The notes below the pieces were generated by a model. The model was given only the letters and a program-made list of their open reading frames with translations, made no database searches and was not told the origin of the DNA. This document shows positions 37,679 to 47,226 of a DNA stretch of 64,000 nucleotides, one piece after another. The first letter of the stretch is position 1. Each line of letters begins with the position of its first letter. The stretch covers positions 1 through 64,000 of the forward strand of contig NZ_AMSG01000003.1 in NCBI RefSeq assembly GCF_000300875.1, written 5' to 3'. The DNA comes from Galbibacter marinus (GTDB taxonomy: Bacteria; Bacteroidota; Bacteroidia; Flavobacteriales; Flavobacteriaceae). Both the position numbers and the translations under genes were made by a program.

Positions 37679-38812
37679 TTAAATATTTCCTAATAATTTC
37701 GTTAAAAAGACTTCATTTATTTCATATTTCTCAACACTAGTGGTGCCTAGAACATTCATATCGAATTTCTTATGAGCATAAAATTTCAAATTCTTTTCAA
37801 TCCGCTCTACATTTGGTTTAAACTCAAGTTTACCTTCCCTTAGTGACTCTTTAAATAATATGGCTATATCAAGGTGTTGAACTTTTGAATCTTCTTTAAT
37901 AGGAAAGTTATAAAGTATAACATCATAAAACAACTTTTCATTCTCTGGAATATCAAAATACTTCTTATACTGAAGGCCAAGGATGTCGTGGTCTCCTATA
38001 TAATTAACCGCGCATACCATGGCAGATGCAATATACTTTCGAGTTTGTTCTCTTTGGTAATCCATTGGGAAATGCCCAGATTCAAATAATATGGTAGGAA
38101 TTTGAGCCGATTGAAACGTATCCCCTACACAATTTATATTGAATCCATCATCGTACCTTCCTACTTGGCCAGGTATATGTTTTTGAAGGAATTCATTCAT
38201 AACTCCAATAATCTCCATGCTTCGCTTACGCTCTTTGGTGATTGTGCGCTCCTTGTCCTCTGCGGGAGTTAAAAAAGAAACTGTAGCTGGCAACGGAGTC
38301 TTTCCAGCGCTAAATATAGTGCGTTGATCGTGTAAGTTAAAACAAAACTCAGGTTTAAATGAATCAAACACTCTTCTTAAAATAACGCTCTCGGGTTGAG
38401 TGCGATCTTGTGCATCACGATTAAGATCAACGGAATTACTATTAACTCTAGTATAGGCAACTGCGCCATCAGGATTAACCATCGGTAATATACATAGCGT
38501 AAAATTAGCCATAATGTATTGGTTGAAATCCTCGTCGATTGTGCTGTATTTTAGAAAATCAAATACAGCTTTTGTCGTTGTGGATTCATTGCCGTGCATT
38601 TGAGACCACATTAAGATTTTCTTTGGTCCATTCCCAAGTGTTATGCTATAGATAGGTTTTCCTTCAACAGATTCTCCGAGAACCTTAATCTTGAAAAAAT
38701 TTTTGTAGCGTTCAATTAAAGGTTCAATTTGTTGTAAATGGATATAACGACCACTTAATAAAGGGTCTTTGTAATGCTGATAGGCATTAAAAAAAGTGTC
38801 GAGGTATTTCAT
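37679..38812 (-). CDS. M14-family zinc carboxypeptidase
   Basis: A 377-residue M14 metallopeptidase. Zinc ligands are His and Glu in WSQMHGNEST and the distal His in CFNLHDQRT; the substrate segment is MVNPDGAVAYTRVNSNSVDLNRDAQ. A late Glu in FESGHFPMDY can be the catalytic base. There is no signal peptide, so it is predicted to be cytoplasmic, which would suit peptide or modified-amino-acid processing. It is divergent from an Xre regulator, and its predicted promoter overlaps the regulator's operator-like sites. Confidence 0.87.
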   Translation of the reverse strand: MKYLDTFFNAYQHYKDPLLSGRYIHLQQIEPLIERYKNFFKIKVLGESVEGKPIYSITLGNGPKKILMWSQMHGNESTTTKAVFDFLKYSTIDEDFNQYIMANFTLCILPMVNPDGAVAYTRVNSNSVDLNRDAQDRTQPESVILRRVFDSFKPEFCFNLHDQRTIFSAGKTPLPATVSFLTPAEDKERTITKERKRSMEIIGVMNEFLQKHIPGQVGRYDDGFNINCVGDTFQSAQIPTILFESGHFPMDYQREQTRKYIASAMVCAVNYIGDHDILGLQYKKYFDIPENEKLFYDVILYNFPIKEDSKVQHLDIAILFKESLREGKLEFKPNVERIEKNLKFYAHKKFDMNVLGTTSVEKYEINEVFLTKLLGNI

Positions 38813-38825
38813 AGTTAATTTTGAA

Positions 38826-38940
38826 TTTACAAATGTAAAAGGAAATTCATTTACAAGTGTGAACTAGAGGAAATGACAAATGTAAACGCTTTTTAAGTCA
38901 GTTGTTTACTAATTGTAAACACAGAAGTTTACAATTATGT
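38826..38940. promoter_or_regulatory. Operator cluster next to the carboxypeptidase promoter
   Basis: Five TTTAC-N4/5-GTAAA-like sites occur here: TTTACAAATGTAAA (38826-38839), TTTACAAGTGTGAA (38850-38863), ATGACAAATGTAAA (38873-38886), GTTTAC-N5-GTAAAC (38904-38920) and a half site GTTTAC (38927-38932). On the minus strand the first contains TACATTTG, a -7 box for the carboxypeptidase gene, and the second supplies a TTG 16 bases further upstream. The Xre regulator encoded next door is the obvious candidate binder; that is inference. Confidence 0.72.
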
Positions 38941-39050
38941 CTTATAAATAGACAAATTCTATATTTGAGTCATAGATCCCTGTAGTTTAGTCATATACAT
39001 CGTTAAATAGAAGTTTTACTTTAATCTATTATGTTGTTGATTCACCTATT

Positions 39051-39121
39051 TTGATTTCTCCATTTTACTATTTACATTTGTAACACATTAATTTTTATAA
39101 CACTAGTTTACAATGGTAAAC
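39051..39121 (+). promoter_or_regulatory. Promoter and operators of the Xre regulator gene
   Basis: TTG (39051-39053), a 19-base spacer and TACATTTG (39073-39080) form a full promoter. The -7 box lies within the operator-like TTTACATTTGTAAC (39071-39084). A second site, GTTTAC-N4-GTAAAC (39106-39121), is a perfect repeat that contains the ATG start codon (39113-39115). Bound regulator would cover both the promoter and the start of the gene. Confidence 0.75.
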
Positions 39122-39526
39122 AAAGATGAATTTATTAAACGTCTTGAAAAGGTTTTAGAATATTACGGTTTATCTGCCTCCGCATTTGCCGATTCTATTG
39201 GAGTCCAGCGCTCCTCGATTTCTCATTTACTCTCTGGTCGAAATAATCCAAGCTTGGATTTTGTGTTAAAAATATTGCATCAATATCCAGATGTTGAACT
39301 TTATTGGCTATTAAATGGCAAGGGAAATTTCCCAATTAAAAGCGCCCCTAATCCAAATTCTAAAATGGTTTTGGATCTTGGAGAAGAAGACCAATCTACC
39401 TATTCTGAAAAAACACCGTATGAAGTGCCAAATACTGCGGTTTCAGGGCAAAAAAAGCCAATCTCCCGCATTGTAATCTTTTATAAAGATGGTACCTTTG
39501 AGGAATTTAAAAATGATAGGGAATGA
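39113..39526 (+). CDS. Xre-family helix-turn-helix regulator
   Basis: A 137-residue protein with an N-terminal Xre/Cro-type helix-turn-helix (LSASAFADSIGVQRSSISHL, about residues 20-40, then LSGRNNPSLDFVLKILHQYP) and the YWLLNGKG segment common in Bacteroidota members. The C-terminal half is polar and probably flexible. Its start codon sits inside an operator-like site. Its stop overlaps the next gene's start by four bases (ATGA), so the two are translationally coupled. Self-control, and control of the divergent carboxypeptidase, are inferred. Confidence 0.87.
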   Translation: MVNKDEFIKRLEKVLEYYGLSASAFADSIGVQRSSISHLLSGRNNPSLDFVLKILHQYPDVELYWLLNGKGNFPIKSAPNPNSKMVLDLGEEDQSTYSEKTPYEVPNTAVSGQKKPISRIVIFYKDGTFEEFKNDRE

Positions 39527-39909
39527 TACATCTTAAAAAAATTTTGCTACTTTTTATCTTTAGTTTATTCATGGCTTCCTGCTACAATGTTCAACGCAAT
39601 TGCAAGGATTTTAAAACAGGAACTTTTGAGTACACCTATACCTTAGATGGGGAAGAAAAAACGAGCACATTCTTTAGAAATGACACTCTTGAGGTAGACT
39701 ACTACGAGAATGGAGTTGATTCTAGTAGCATCCGCTGGATTAATGATTGTGAGTTTATTGTAGAGAAGATCAATCCAACTTCTTTAAATGATGCCAAGGC
39801 AGTACACATGAAGATTTTATATACTGAAGGCGATACTTATACCTATGAATTTTCTCTTGTTGGTGATTCTGCGAACAAATACAAAGGAACGGTCACAAAA
39901 ATTGAGTAA
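39523..39909 (+). CDS. Small lipoprotein translated with the Xre regulator
   Basis: A 128-residue protein with a lipoprotein signal ending MASC (Cys20), then a compact beta-rich body (GTFEYTYTLDGEEKTSTFFR ... SSIRWINDCEFIVEKINP ... YTYEFSLVGDSANKYKGTV). I recall similar small proteins in Flavobacteriia databases labelled DNA topoisomerase IV, probably a naming error from proximity to parC; nothing in this sequence resembles a topoisomerase. It starts within the regulator's stop codon. Function is unknown. Confidence 0.78.
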   Translation: MIHLKKILLLFIFSLFMASCYNVQRNCKDFKTGTFEYTYTLDGEEKTSTFFRNDTLEVDYYENGVDSSSIRWINDCEFIVEKINPTSLNDAKAVHMKILYTEGDTYTYEFSLVGDSANKYKGTVTKIE

Positions 39910-39967
39910 TTTTAATGGCAATTAGCTATTAGAGGTTTTACAATCAACACCAAAGCTTTTTGAAAAT

Positions 39968-40411
39968 ATGAATACTATTAATTCCATATTTGAAATGCAT
40001 ATCCAAGATTTTATGTATAAAATTTTGGCTGCTAGCTTGGCGGGTTTACTAATTGGTTTAGAACGACAATATAAAGGTAAAAGCGCTGGATTAAAGACCA
40101 ATACCATCGTAGCCATTGGCGCATCGATATTTATCATGCTTTCGTTAGAATTTGAAAACAGAGTTGGGGTCGATATTACTCGGGTGCTAGGTCAGATAGT
40201 TGTTGGTGTAGGTTTTTTGGGAGCTGGTGTAATTGTGCAACGCAAAGATAAAATCAAAGGTCTTACCACTGCTGCTACCATTTGGTGCAGTGCTGCTGCA
40301 GGTTGTTTAGCCGCTTATGGATTTTATGGAGAACTTGCCTTCGCCACTGTAGTCATTGTGGCTATTAATCTTGTTTTTGGCTGGGTAGATGTCCGATTTT
40401 TCAATAAGTAA
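39968..40411 (+). CDS. MgtC/SapB-family membrane protein
   Basis: A 147-residue protein with four predicted membrane segments and the MgtC signature: AASLAGLLIGLERQYKGKSAGLKTNTIVAIGA, then GQIVVGVGFLGAGVIVQRKDKIKGLTTAATIW. Members support growth at low Mg2+ and, in some bacteria, restrain the F1Fo ATP synthase. It lacks the extra C-terminal domain of Salmonella MgtC, so it is the short form. The gene follows the lipoprotein by 58 bases and ends in a terminator. No Mg2+ leader was seen. Confidence 0.88.
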   Translation: MNTINSIFEMHIQDFMYKILAASLAGLLIGLERQYKGKSAGLKTNTIVAIGASIFIMLSLEFENRVGVDITRVLGQIVVGVGFLGAGVIVQRKDKIKGLTTAATIWCSAAAGCLAAYGFYGELAFATVVIVAINLVFGWVDVRFFNK

Positions 40412-40462
40412 ATCGTGGTTATATTACGTTTATTTGAGCAACAGAACCACGATTGGCTTTTT
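40411..40462 (+). terminator. Terminator of the MgtC-family gene
   Basis: A perfect 10-bp stem AATCGTGGTT (40411-40420) with AACCACGATT (40445-40454), followed by GGCTTTTT. The stem begins at the last base of the stop codon. Confidence 0.78.
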
Positions 40463-40490
40463 CAGAGTAATTTCTAAATAATTATATGTA

Positions 40491-43088
40491 TTAGTCAAAT
40501 AAAGTTAGGTCTGATTTGTTTTCAGATGGATTTGACAGTTCTTCCTCTTCATTGACTTCCATATCCTCTGGCTCCACTTCTTCGGGCTCCTGGTAAGGAT
40601 AAGGCTCTAGAAGATTAACCTGTTTTACCTTTTCTTTAGTGAGCTGATTCCCTAGGGCGTTTATTCCTTTTATAGCGATGAACTCTTCTAAGGCTAGTTC
40701 CTGATTTGGTTTGCGATCTTTTCCTCTTTCCTTTATAAATTCAATTTCAATTTTAGGGAGCCAATGCGTGGTGACAAGCTCAAGGAACGAATCTGGGTGA
40801 TCAGAAATAAATGATTCTTCCTTCTCGGCTTGTTCGATGATAAATCTCTTGACGTAATATAATTCCTTCTCACCGTTGTAATAAATGGCAGAAATCGGTT
40901 TTTTAGGGTTCCACTTCTCAAGAACAATCATATTATCTTCAAAATGGGTAGTTAATTCAGGTGTAATTGTTCTAGCGATACCGTCCTGAGTGATTACCAG
41001 GAGCTTGTCTTCACCTTTGAAGGCTCCTAATAGGGCACCTCTTTCGTCCACATTTAATCTTCGAACAGTGTCATCAAACCAAATCTTACGCGGTTTAAGG
41101 GTTGAGACTCCTTTTTCTTTAAGTTCAATTCTTTTAACGGCATATTTGGTTACAATATTTCCTTTGGAATTTCTACCCTTGATAAGGATATCTGCAAAAT
41201 CAATATCCCATTTGAGTTTTTTGACACTCCCTACTTGTCTTAGAAATATAGTTACAATTTCTGCTTCCCCATTTGGATTAGCTGAAAAATAATGAACTAC
41301 AGAACCACTTTTACCGTTGGTAAGGTCATATTCCTTATCACGAGTTACACTAGAGACATAGAATCTTTTGATATAGGTAGATCCTCCAGTGCCGTCTTTG
41401 TAAATGAGGTTATAAATAGTTCGCTTATCTTTCTTTTTAAATACCGCCACGTGTATAATATCTTTACCGATAAAGGTTTTGGTATCTACCTTAGTCACCA
41501 TCATTTTACCGGTTGCCGTAAAAACAATAATATCATCAATATCACTACAATCGCAAACATAAGTATCCTTTTTAAGGGAGGTACCAATGAATCCTTCTTT
41601 AGGATTGACGTATAACTTGGTGTTTCTAATAACAACCTTAGATGCTTCAATATCGTCAAAGATTCTTATTTCTGTTTTTCGCTCTCTACCTTCTCCATAC
41701 TTTTTCTTAAGTGTGTTGAAGTAGTCTATAGCATACTCAATAAGGTGTTCTAAGTGATGGTTCACTTGAGCGATTTCATCTTCTAAAGCCTCGATTTTCT
41801 CTTGGGCTTTATCGATGTCAAATTTAGAAATTCTCTTAATTCTGATTTCAGTAAGTCGAGTGATATCCTCTTGGGTGATGGCTCTTTTTAAATGTTTGAT
41901 ATGAGGTTGTAACCCTTGATCAATAGCGTTAATTACACCTTCCCAGGTTTCCTCCTCTTCAATATCACGATAAATTCTATTTTCGATAAATATTCGTTCT
42001 AAGGAAGCAAAATGCCATTGCTCCTCCAGCTCGTTGAGTTGAATTTCTAATTCTTGCTTTAGCAGATCTACAGTATTATCTGTGGAACGTCTAAGCATTT
42101 CGTTAACACCAATAAATAATGGTTTATTATCCTCGATAATACAAGCTAGAGGCGATATGGAAGATTCACATGAGGTAAATGCATACAGGGCATCTATGGT
42201 TTTATCAGGAGACAGTCCAGAGGGTAGATGCACCAATATTTCTACATTTGCTGCAGTATTATCCTCAATCTTTTTGATTTTTATTTTCCCTTTTTCATTG
42301 GCCTTAAGGATTGAATCAATCAAACTTGATGTATTGGTGCCAAATGGAATTTCATTAATAACTAAGGTGTTCTTATCGTATTGCGAAATTTTAGCACGAA
42401 CTCGTATTCTTCCACCTCTTTTACCATCGTTATAGTTACTAACATCCATAATTCCAGCAGTTGGAAAATCAGGATAAATGGTAAACCCTTTGCCTTTAAG
42501 GTGCTTTATAGATGCCTCAATAAGTTCAACGAAATTATGGGGTAATATTTTTGTGGAAAGTCCTACTGCAATACCTTCAGCACCCTGTGCTAATAGTAAT
42601 GGAAATTTAACCGGTAAATTAATTGGCTCTTTCTTTCGTCCATCATAGCTAAGTTGCCAATCCGTTATTTTAGGACTAAAAACGACATCCAAGGCGAATT
42701 TAGATAAACGTGCCTCGATGTATCGGGAAGCAGCTGCACTATCCCCTGTGAGGATGTTACCCCAGTTCCCTTGTGTGTCGATCAATAAATCCTTCTGACC
42801 AATTTGAACCATAGCATCCCCTATACTAGCATCCCCATGTGGGTGATACTGCATGGTATGTCCAACGATGTTAGCTACTTTGTTGTAACGGCCATCATCT
42901 AATTCTTTTAAAGAGTGCATGATTCGGCGTTGTACAGGTTTAAAACCATCCTCGATAGCAGGCACTGCTCTTTCTAAAATCACATATGAAGCATAATCCA
43001 AAAACCAATCTTTATACATGCCACCGACCTTGGTAATGGTCTCTTGTTGGCCGTTATCTTCTGGATTTATATCTGTAATTTCTTCCAT
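40491..43088 (-). CDS. parC: DNA topoisomerase IV subunit A
   Basis: An 865-residue type IIA topoisomerase subunit that cuts and rejoins DNA to unlink daughter chromosomes. The catalytic tyrosine is in AASRYIEARLSKF, and the quinolone-resistance region is around HTMQYHPHGDASIGDAMVQIGQ. The coiled-coil tower and C-terminal propeller follow, and the tail is very acidic (EEVEPEDMEVNEEEEL). It is 92 bases downstream of parE in the same operon. GyrA is the alternative; the partner and family character favour ParC. Confidence 0.9.
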   Translation of the reverse strand: MEEITDINPEDNGQQETITKVGGMYKDWFLDYASYVILERAVPAIEDGFKPVQRRIMHSLKELDDGRYNKVANIVGHTMQYHPHGDASIGDAMVQIGQKDLLIDTQGNWGNILTGDSAAASRYIEARLSKFALDVVFSPKITDWQLSYDGRKKEPINLPVKFPLLLAQGAEGIAVGLSTKILPHNFVELIEASIKHLKGKGFTIYPDFPTAGIMDVSNYNDGKRGGRIRVRAKISQYDKNTLVINEIPFGTNTSSLIDSILKANEKGKIKIKKIEDNTAANVEILVHLPSGLSPDKTIDALYAFTSCESSISPLACIIEDNKPLFIGVNEMLRRSTDNTVDLLKQELEIQLNELEEQWHFASLERIFIENRIYRDIEEEETWEGVINAIDQGLQPHIKHLKRAITQEDITRLTEIRIKRISKFDIDKAQEKIEALEDEIAQVNHHLEHLIEYAIDYFNTLKKKYGEGRERKTEIRIFDDIEASKVVIRNTKLYVNPKEGFIGTSLKKDTYVCDCSDIDDIIVFTATGKMMVTKVDTKTFIGKDIIHVAVFKKKDKRTIYNLIYKDGTGGSTYIKRFYVSSVTRDKEYDLTNGKSGSVVHYFSANPNGEAEIVTIFLRQVGSVKKLKWDIDFADILIKGRNSKGNIVTKYAVKRIELKEKGVSTLKPRKIWFDDTVRRLNVDERGALLGAFKGEDKLLVITQDGIARTITPELTTHFEDNMIVLEKWNPKKPISAIYYNGEKELYYVKRFIIEQAEKEESFISDHPDSFLELVTTHWLPKIEIEFIKERGKDRKPNQELALEEFIAIKGINALGNQLTKEKVKQVNLLEPYPYQEPEEVEPEDMEVNEEEELSNPSENKSDLTLFD

Positions 43089-43180
43089 AAATGGCGATGT
43101 CAGTTTAGCAAATTAATATAAATATGATTCAACTACAATTTGAGCAGAAAAACGATAGTTAATCAATTGATTTTTAACTA

Positions 43181-45034
43181 TTATTCTTCTACAGTGTCAA
43201 GTTCAACTCTAAGGTTATTTATGATGAATTTTTGACGATCAGGCGTGTTCTTTCCCATGTAAAACTCCAGTAAGCTTTCAATTGAAATTGCCTTATCGAG
43301 CATTACTGGCTCTAATCGGATGTCCTCTCCAATGAAGTTAGAGAATTCATCAGGAGAAATTTCACCCAATCCTTTGAATCGCGTTATTTCGGGCTTTCCG
43401 CTTAATTTTTTAATAGCGTCTTTTCTTTCTTCTTCACTGTAACAGTAGAAAGTTTGCTTTTTATTTCGCACTCTAAATAGCGGCGTTTGTAGTATATACA
43501 AGTGCCCTTCTTTTATGAGTTCAGGGAAGAATTGCAGAAAAAATGTAATTAATAATAAACGAATGTGCATACCGTCAACATCGGCATCTGTAGCGATGAC
43601 GATATTATTGTAGCGCAAATCGCCTAATGACTCTTCTATATTTAAAGCCGATTGCAACAGGTTGAATTCTTCATTTTCATACACAATCTTTTTAGTCATA
43701 CCGTAGGAGTTTAGTGGCTTCCCTCTTAAACTAAACACAGCTTGAGTATTGACATCCCTAGATTTTGTAATGGATCCTGATGCAGAATCCCCCTCGGTTA
43801 TAAATAAAGTGCTCTCTAGTCTTCGATCATTTTTCATGTCTCCAAGATGCACTCTACAATCTCGAAGTTTTTTATTGTGAAGGCTTGCTTTTTTAGCTCT
43901 TTCTTTTGCTAGTTTACGAATTCCTGATAGTTCCTTACGCTCCCGCTCTGCTTGTAAAATTTTACGTTGCATGAGCTCAGCAACCTCAGAATTCTTATGT
44001 AAGAAGTTATCGAGCTGGGTTCCTAAGAAGTCATTGATATAGGTTCTTACAGTCGGTAATTTACCTCCCATATCAGTGGAGCCGAGCTTTGTTTTGGTCT
44101 GGCTCTCAAATACGGGCTCCATTACTTTAATTGAAATGGCACCGATAATTGATTTTCTTACATCGGAGGCTTCGTAGTTTTTACCGTAGAAATCTCTAAT
44201 GGTTTTTACGATTCCTTCCCTAAAGGCAGCCAAATGCGTTCCACCTTGGGTAGTGTTTTGGCCATTGACAAAGGAATGGTATTCTTCACTATATTGTGTT
44301 TTACTATGTGTAATAGCAACTTCGATATCCTCTCCTCTAAGATGGATTATTGGATATAGCATATCTTCTTTGTTGGTGCTATCTTCTAATAAATCTTTTA
44401 ATCCATTCTCTGAATAAAACTTCTCACCGTTAAATATAATAGCCAACCCTGGGTTGAGATACACGTAATTACGTATCATCTTCTCAATATACTCGTTGCG
44501 GAATTTGAAGTTCTTAAAAATGCCCTCATCTGGAATAAAGGTTACTTTGGTCCCCCTTCTTCTGCTACTTTGCTCTAGTTCTTCTTCATGAACTAAATTT
44601 CCTTGCTCAAATTCAGCAGCCTTGGATTGATTATCACGATTTGATTCAACTCTAAAATACGATGACAAAGCGTTGACGGCTTTTGTTCCTACTCCATTGA
44701 GCCCTACAGACTTTTTAAAAGCTCGAGTATCATACTTTCCTCCAGTATTCATCTTGGAAACCACATCTACTACTTTCCCTAGTGGGATTCCACGGCCGTA
44801 ATCCCTTACAATTACTTTATTGCCTTGCACCGATACTTCAATTGTCTTACCAGCGCCCATGACAAACTCATCAATACAGTTGTCCAGCACTTCTTTTATT
44901 AAAATATAAATACCATCATCGGCAGAGGATCCATCACCTAATTTCCCGATATACATACCAGGACGCATACGGATGTGCTCCTTCCAATCTAGGGATCTAA
45001 TATTATCTTCTGTATACTTAGTAGTTTCTGACAT
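43181..45034 (-). CDS. parE: DNA topoisomerase IV subunit B
   Basis: A 617-residue GHKL ATPase subunit. ATP-binding elements include [25 protein letters not shown] and [14 protein letters not shown]; the TOPRIM region has [11 protein letters not shown] and [13 protein letters not shown], and the C-terminal segment is [13 protein letters not shown]. The short length fits ParE without insertions. It precedes parC, with which it forms the tetramer. Confidence 0.93.
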   Translation of the reverse strand: MSETTKYTEDNIRSLDWKEHIRMRPGMYIGKLGDGSSADDGIYILIKEVLDNCIDEFVMGAGKTIEVSVQGNKVIVRDYGRGIPLGKVVDVVSKMNTGGKYDTRAFKKSVGLNGVGTKAVNALSSYFRVESNRDNQSKAAEFEQGNLVHEEELEQSSRRRGTKVTFIPDEGIFKNFKFRNEYIEKMIRNYVYLNPGLAIIFNGEKFYSENGLKDLLEDSTNKEDMLYPIIHLRGEDIEVAITHSKTQYSEEYHSFVNGQNTTQGGTHLAAFREGIVKTIRDFYGKNYEASDVRKSIIGAISIKVMEPVFESQTKTKLGSTDMGGKLPTVRTYINDFLGTQLDNFLHKNSEVAELMQRKILQAERERKELSGIRKLAKERAKKASLHNKKLRDCRVHLGDMKNDRRLESTLFITEGDSASGSITKSRDVNTQAVFSLRGKPLNSYGMTKKIVYENEEFNLLQSALNIEESLGDLRYNNIVIATDADVDGMHIRLLLITFFLQFFPELIKEGHLYILQTPLFRVRNKKQTFYCYSEEERKDAIKKLSGKPEITRFKGLGEISPDEFSNFIGEDIRLEPVMLDKAISIESLLEFYMGKNTPDRQKFIINNLRVELDTVEE

Positions 45035-45212
45035 ATTTATTTAGAGATGGGATTTGATGCTAATATAAGGCTTCAACCGTTAAAATGAAACCCCTTTAAT
45101 CTAAAGTAATTAACATACTAAAACCCCAAATTGTTAAGAACCTGATTTTTTGTAAATTAATGTATGCCAGGGGAGAAAATTCAACAAGATCTTTCGCTAA
45201 AGGCATAGATTC

Positions 45213-45250
45213 AAAAAATGGTATCCTAAAACTCAAGTTAAGATACCATT
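45213..45250 (-). terminator. Terminator of ychF
   Basis: A 9-bp stem AATGGTATC (45217-45225) with GATACCATT (45242-45250) and a six-T run on the minus strand, about 32 bases after the ychF stop. Confidence 0.82.
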
Positions 45251-45282
45251 CAAACACCAATAATATTGATCGATGTAATTGG

Positions 45283-46374
45283 TTACACATTAAATCTAAA
45301 ATGCATAACGTCACCATCTTTCACGATGTATTCTTTACCTTCAACTCGCATTTTTCCAGCTTCCTTTACTTTGGCCTCACTGCCATGGCTTACATAATCT
45401 TGGTAACCTATAACTTCTGCTCGGATAAATCCTTTTTCAAAATCAGTGTGTATCACTCCTGCAGCTTGAGGTGCAGTGGCCCCCACATCAATGGTCCATG
45501 CACGGACTTCCTTAACTCCAGCTGTAAAATACGTCTGGAGGTTGAGGAGTTTATATGCCGCACGGATTAAAATGGAAACTCCTGGCTCTTTAAGTCCGAT
45601 ATCTTCTAAAAATAATTGACGCTCTTCATAGTCCTCCAATTCTGCAATATCTGCCTCCGTGCCTACTGCTAGGACAATAACTTCTGCATTTTCATCCTTA
45701 GTAAAATCAATGACCTTATCTACGTAAGCATTTCCAGTCTTAGCAGAAGCCTCATCTACATTACAAACGTATAGAATTGGTTTTGCGGTCAATAACTGAA
45801 ATCCTTTCATGAATTCAGCTTCATCTTCATCTACCTCTACCGCTCTAGCGGAGATTCCGCTTTCCAAAGAAGTTTTAAAACGTTGTAATAAGCTTTGTTC
45901 TTTTTGAGCATCCTTGTCCCCTGTTTTTGCAGCACGATTAACTTTTTCTAACCGTTTGTCAACAGTCTCAAGATCTTTTAATTGCAACTCAATGTCGATT
46001 GTTTCTTTATCTCTAATTGGATCAACACTACCGTCAACGTGAACGATATTGTCATTATCAAAGCATCTTAAAACATGAATGATCGCGTTACACTCTCGGA
46101 TATTGCCTAGAAATTGGTTTCCTAGCCCTTCACCTTTGCTCGCTCCTTTGACAAGACCAGCGATATCGACGATTTCAACAGTAGCTGGAAGGACCCGCTC
46201 TGGATTAACAAGAGTCTCTAATTTTTCTAAACGCTCATCTGGAACGTTTACCACTCCTAGGTTCGGTTCAATGGTGCAAAAAGGAAAGTTAGCACTCTGT
46301 GCCTTTGCATTGGACAAACAATTGAACAATGTTGACTTCCCAACATTTGGTAACCCTACAATTCCTGCTTTCAT
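45283..46374 (-). CDS. ychF: Redox-regulated ATPase YchF (Obg-related)
   Basis: A 363-residue P-loop protein. The Walker A is GLPNVGKSTLFN and the family-specific NVDE replaces NKxD, so ATP rather than GTP is preferred. The C-terminal TGS domain includes GVKEVRAWTIDVGATAPQAAGVIHTDFEKGFIRAEVI. YchF binds ribosomes and restrains responses to oxidative stress. I chose the ATG at 46374 (MKAGIVGLPN), the position conserved in the family. TATATTTG (46408-46401) is a candidate -7 box. Confidence 0.95.
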   Translation of the reverse strand: MKAGIVGLPNVGKSTLFNCLSNAKAQSANFPFCTIEPNLGVVNVPDERLEKLETLVNPERVLPATVEIVDIAGLVKGASKGEGLGNQFLGNIRECNAIIHVLRCFDNDNIVHVDGSVDPIRDKETIDIELQLKDLETVDKRLEKVNRAAKTGDKDAQKEQSLLQRFKTSLESGISARAVEVDEDEAEFMKGFQLLTAKPILYVCNVDEASAKTGNAYVDKVIDFTKDENAEVIVLAVGTEADIAELEDYEERQLFLEDIGLKEPGVSILIRAAYKLLNLQTYFTAGVKEVRAWTIDVGATAPQAAGVIHTDFEKGFIRAEVIGYQDYVSHGSEAKVKEAGKMRVEGKEYIVKDGDVMHFRFNV

Positions 46375-46565
46375 TCGATATTGATTGTTTTTTTCGAGTG
46401 CAAATATAATCAAATGATTCTATGGTATTGCATATAGTGATAGGGATTTAACGCGATACTACTTGGCTTGCTTTAACAGTACGTTAGCACAACTTATGAG
46501 ACCATTAACATCGAAATTCGAATAATTTTCGTATCTATAATAGATAACCAAAAATGGAAATAAAT

Positions 46566-47096
46566 ATGAAAAAATTAGTTTTATCATCCGTATTGGTTTT
46601 GAGTATGACCTTTATGTTTGCTCAAAATAAAGATGTTTTAGAAGAAACAATAACTAAAACGAAAACTACAGTAGACAACAAGGGTGCTGAAAAAGTCAGT
46701 AAAAGCATGCTTGTAAGAAAAGAACAGAACGTTGAGCTTAGTCAGGAGGATCATAATAAAATTAACCAGACTAGGATTGATTCTCCAACAAAAGTGACCA
46801 CACATCAAACCGTAGTTGAAGGTGATTCAAAGGTGATGCTTGATAAAAAAGCTACCTTTGTGTGTAATGGGTCAGAATGTGACTTTACTCCGCAGTCTGA
46901 TGGTTTTACCATTGCCTCCAAAGACGATGCAGGGTTAAACGCTACAACGTATGTTTCATCCAATAAAAACTTTATTGTAGAAACTGAAAATGGGAACGGT
47001 ATTGGATATTTTGATGCTAACGGGGATTTTGTCGTAGAGTATTATGACAAAAACACCAACGAATTAATCAAAAGAGTATATAGTTCTAAAAAGTAG
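46566..47096 (+). CDS. Secreted protein of unknown function
   Basis: A 176-residue protein. I chose the ATG at 46566 because it begins the signal peptide MKKLVLSSVLVLSMTFMFAQ; an ATG 12 bases upstream adds only MEIN. The mature part is rich in Lys, Thr and Asp, with a single pair of cysteines in FVCNGSECDF that could form a small disulfide loop. The C-terminus has ENGNGIGYFDANGDFVVEYYDKN, repeat-like but not a known family. It is monocistronic with a clean terminator, so it is a real gene. Confidence 0.72.
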   Translation: MKKLVLSSVLVLSMTFMFAQNKDVLEETITKTKTTVDNKGAEKVSKSMLVRKEQNVELSQEDHNKINQTRIDSPTKVTTHQTVVEGDSKVMLDKKATFVCNGSECDFTPQSDGFTIASKDDAGLNATTYVSSNKNFIVETENGNGIGYFDANGDFVVEYYDKNTNELIKRVYSSKK

Positions 47097-47148
47097 TAAA
47101 TGTCACAGGCATTGACCTTAGAAAAGGTAAGGTTTATATAATACATTT

Positions 47149-47173
47149 AAAGGGAAGCAGTTAGCTTCCCTTT
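47149..47173. terminator. Terminator between the secreted protein and the ferredoxin gene
   Basis: A perfect 10-bp stem AAAGGGAAGC (47149-47158) with GCTTCCCTTT (47164-47173) around a five-base loop, between convergent genes. The T run is short on both sides. Confidence 0.78.
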
Positions 47174-47226
47174 ATAATTTAATACGGTTATTTAGATAAT
47201 GATTAATCTTTAAGTTAGGCACCTAG

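Noticed and set aside
38826-39121. Repeated TTTAC/GTAAA blocks as a CRISPR array
   Set aside because: Repeats are short, palindromic and irregularly spaced in two groups over promoters; no cas gene is near.
39523-39909. DNA topoisomerase IV subunit
   Set aside because: It is a 128-residue lipoprotein with no topoisomerase motif; the real parC and parE are at 40491-45034.
45160-45570. 136-codon plus-strand frame at the end of ychF
   Set aside because: It is antisense to conserved YchF codons and crosses the ychF terminator hairpin.
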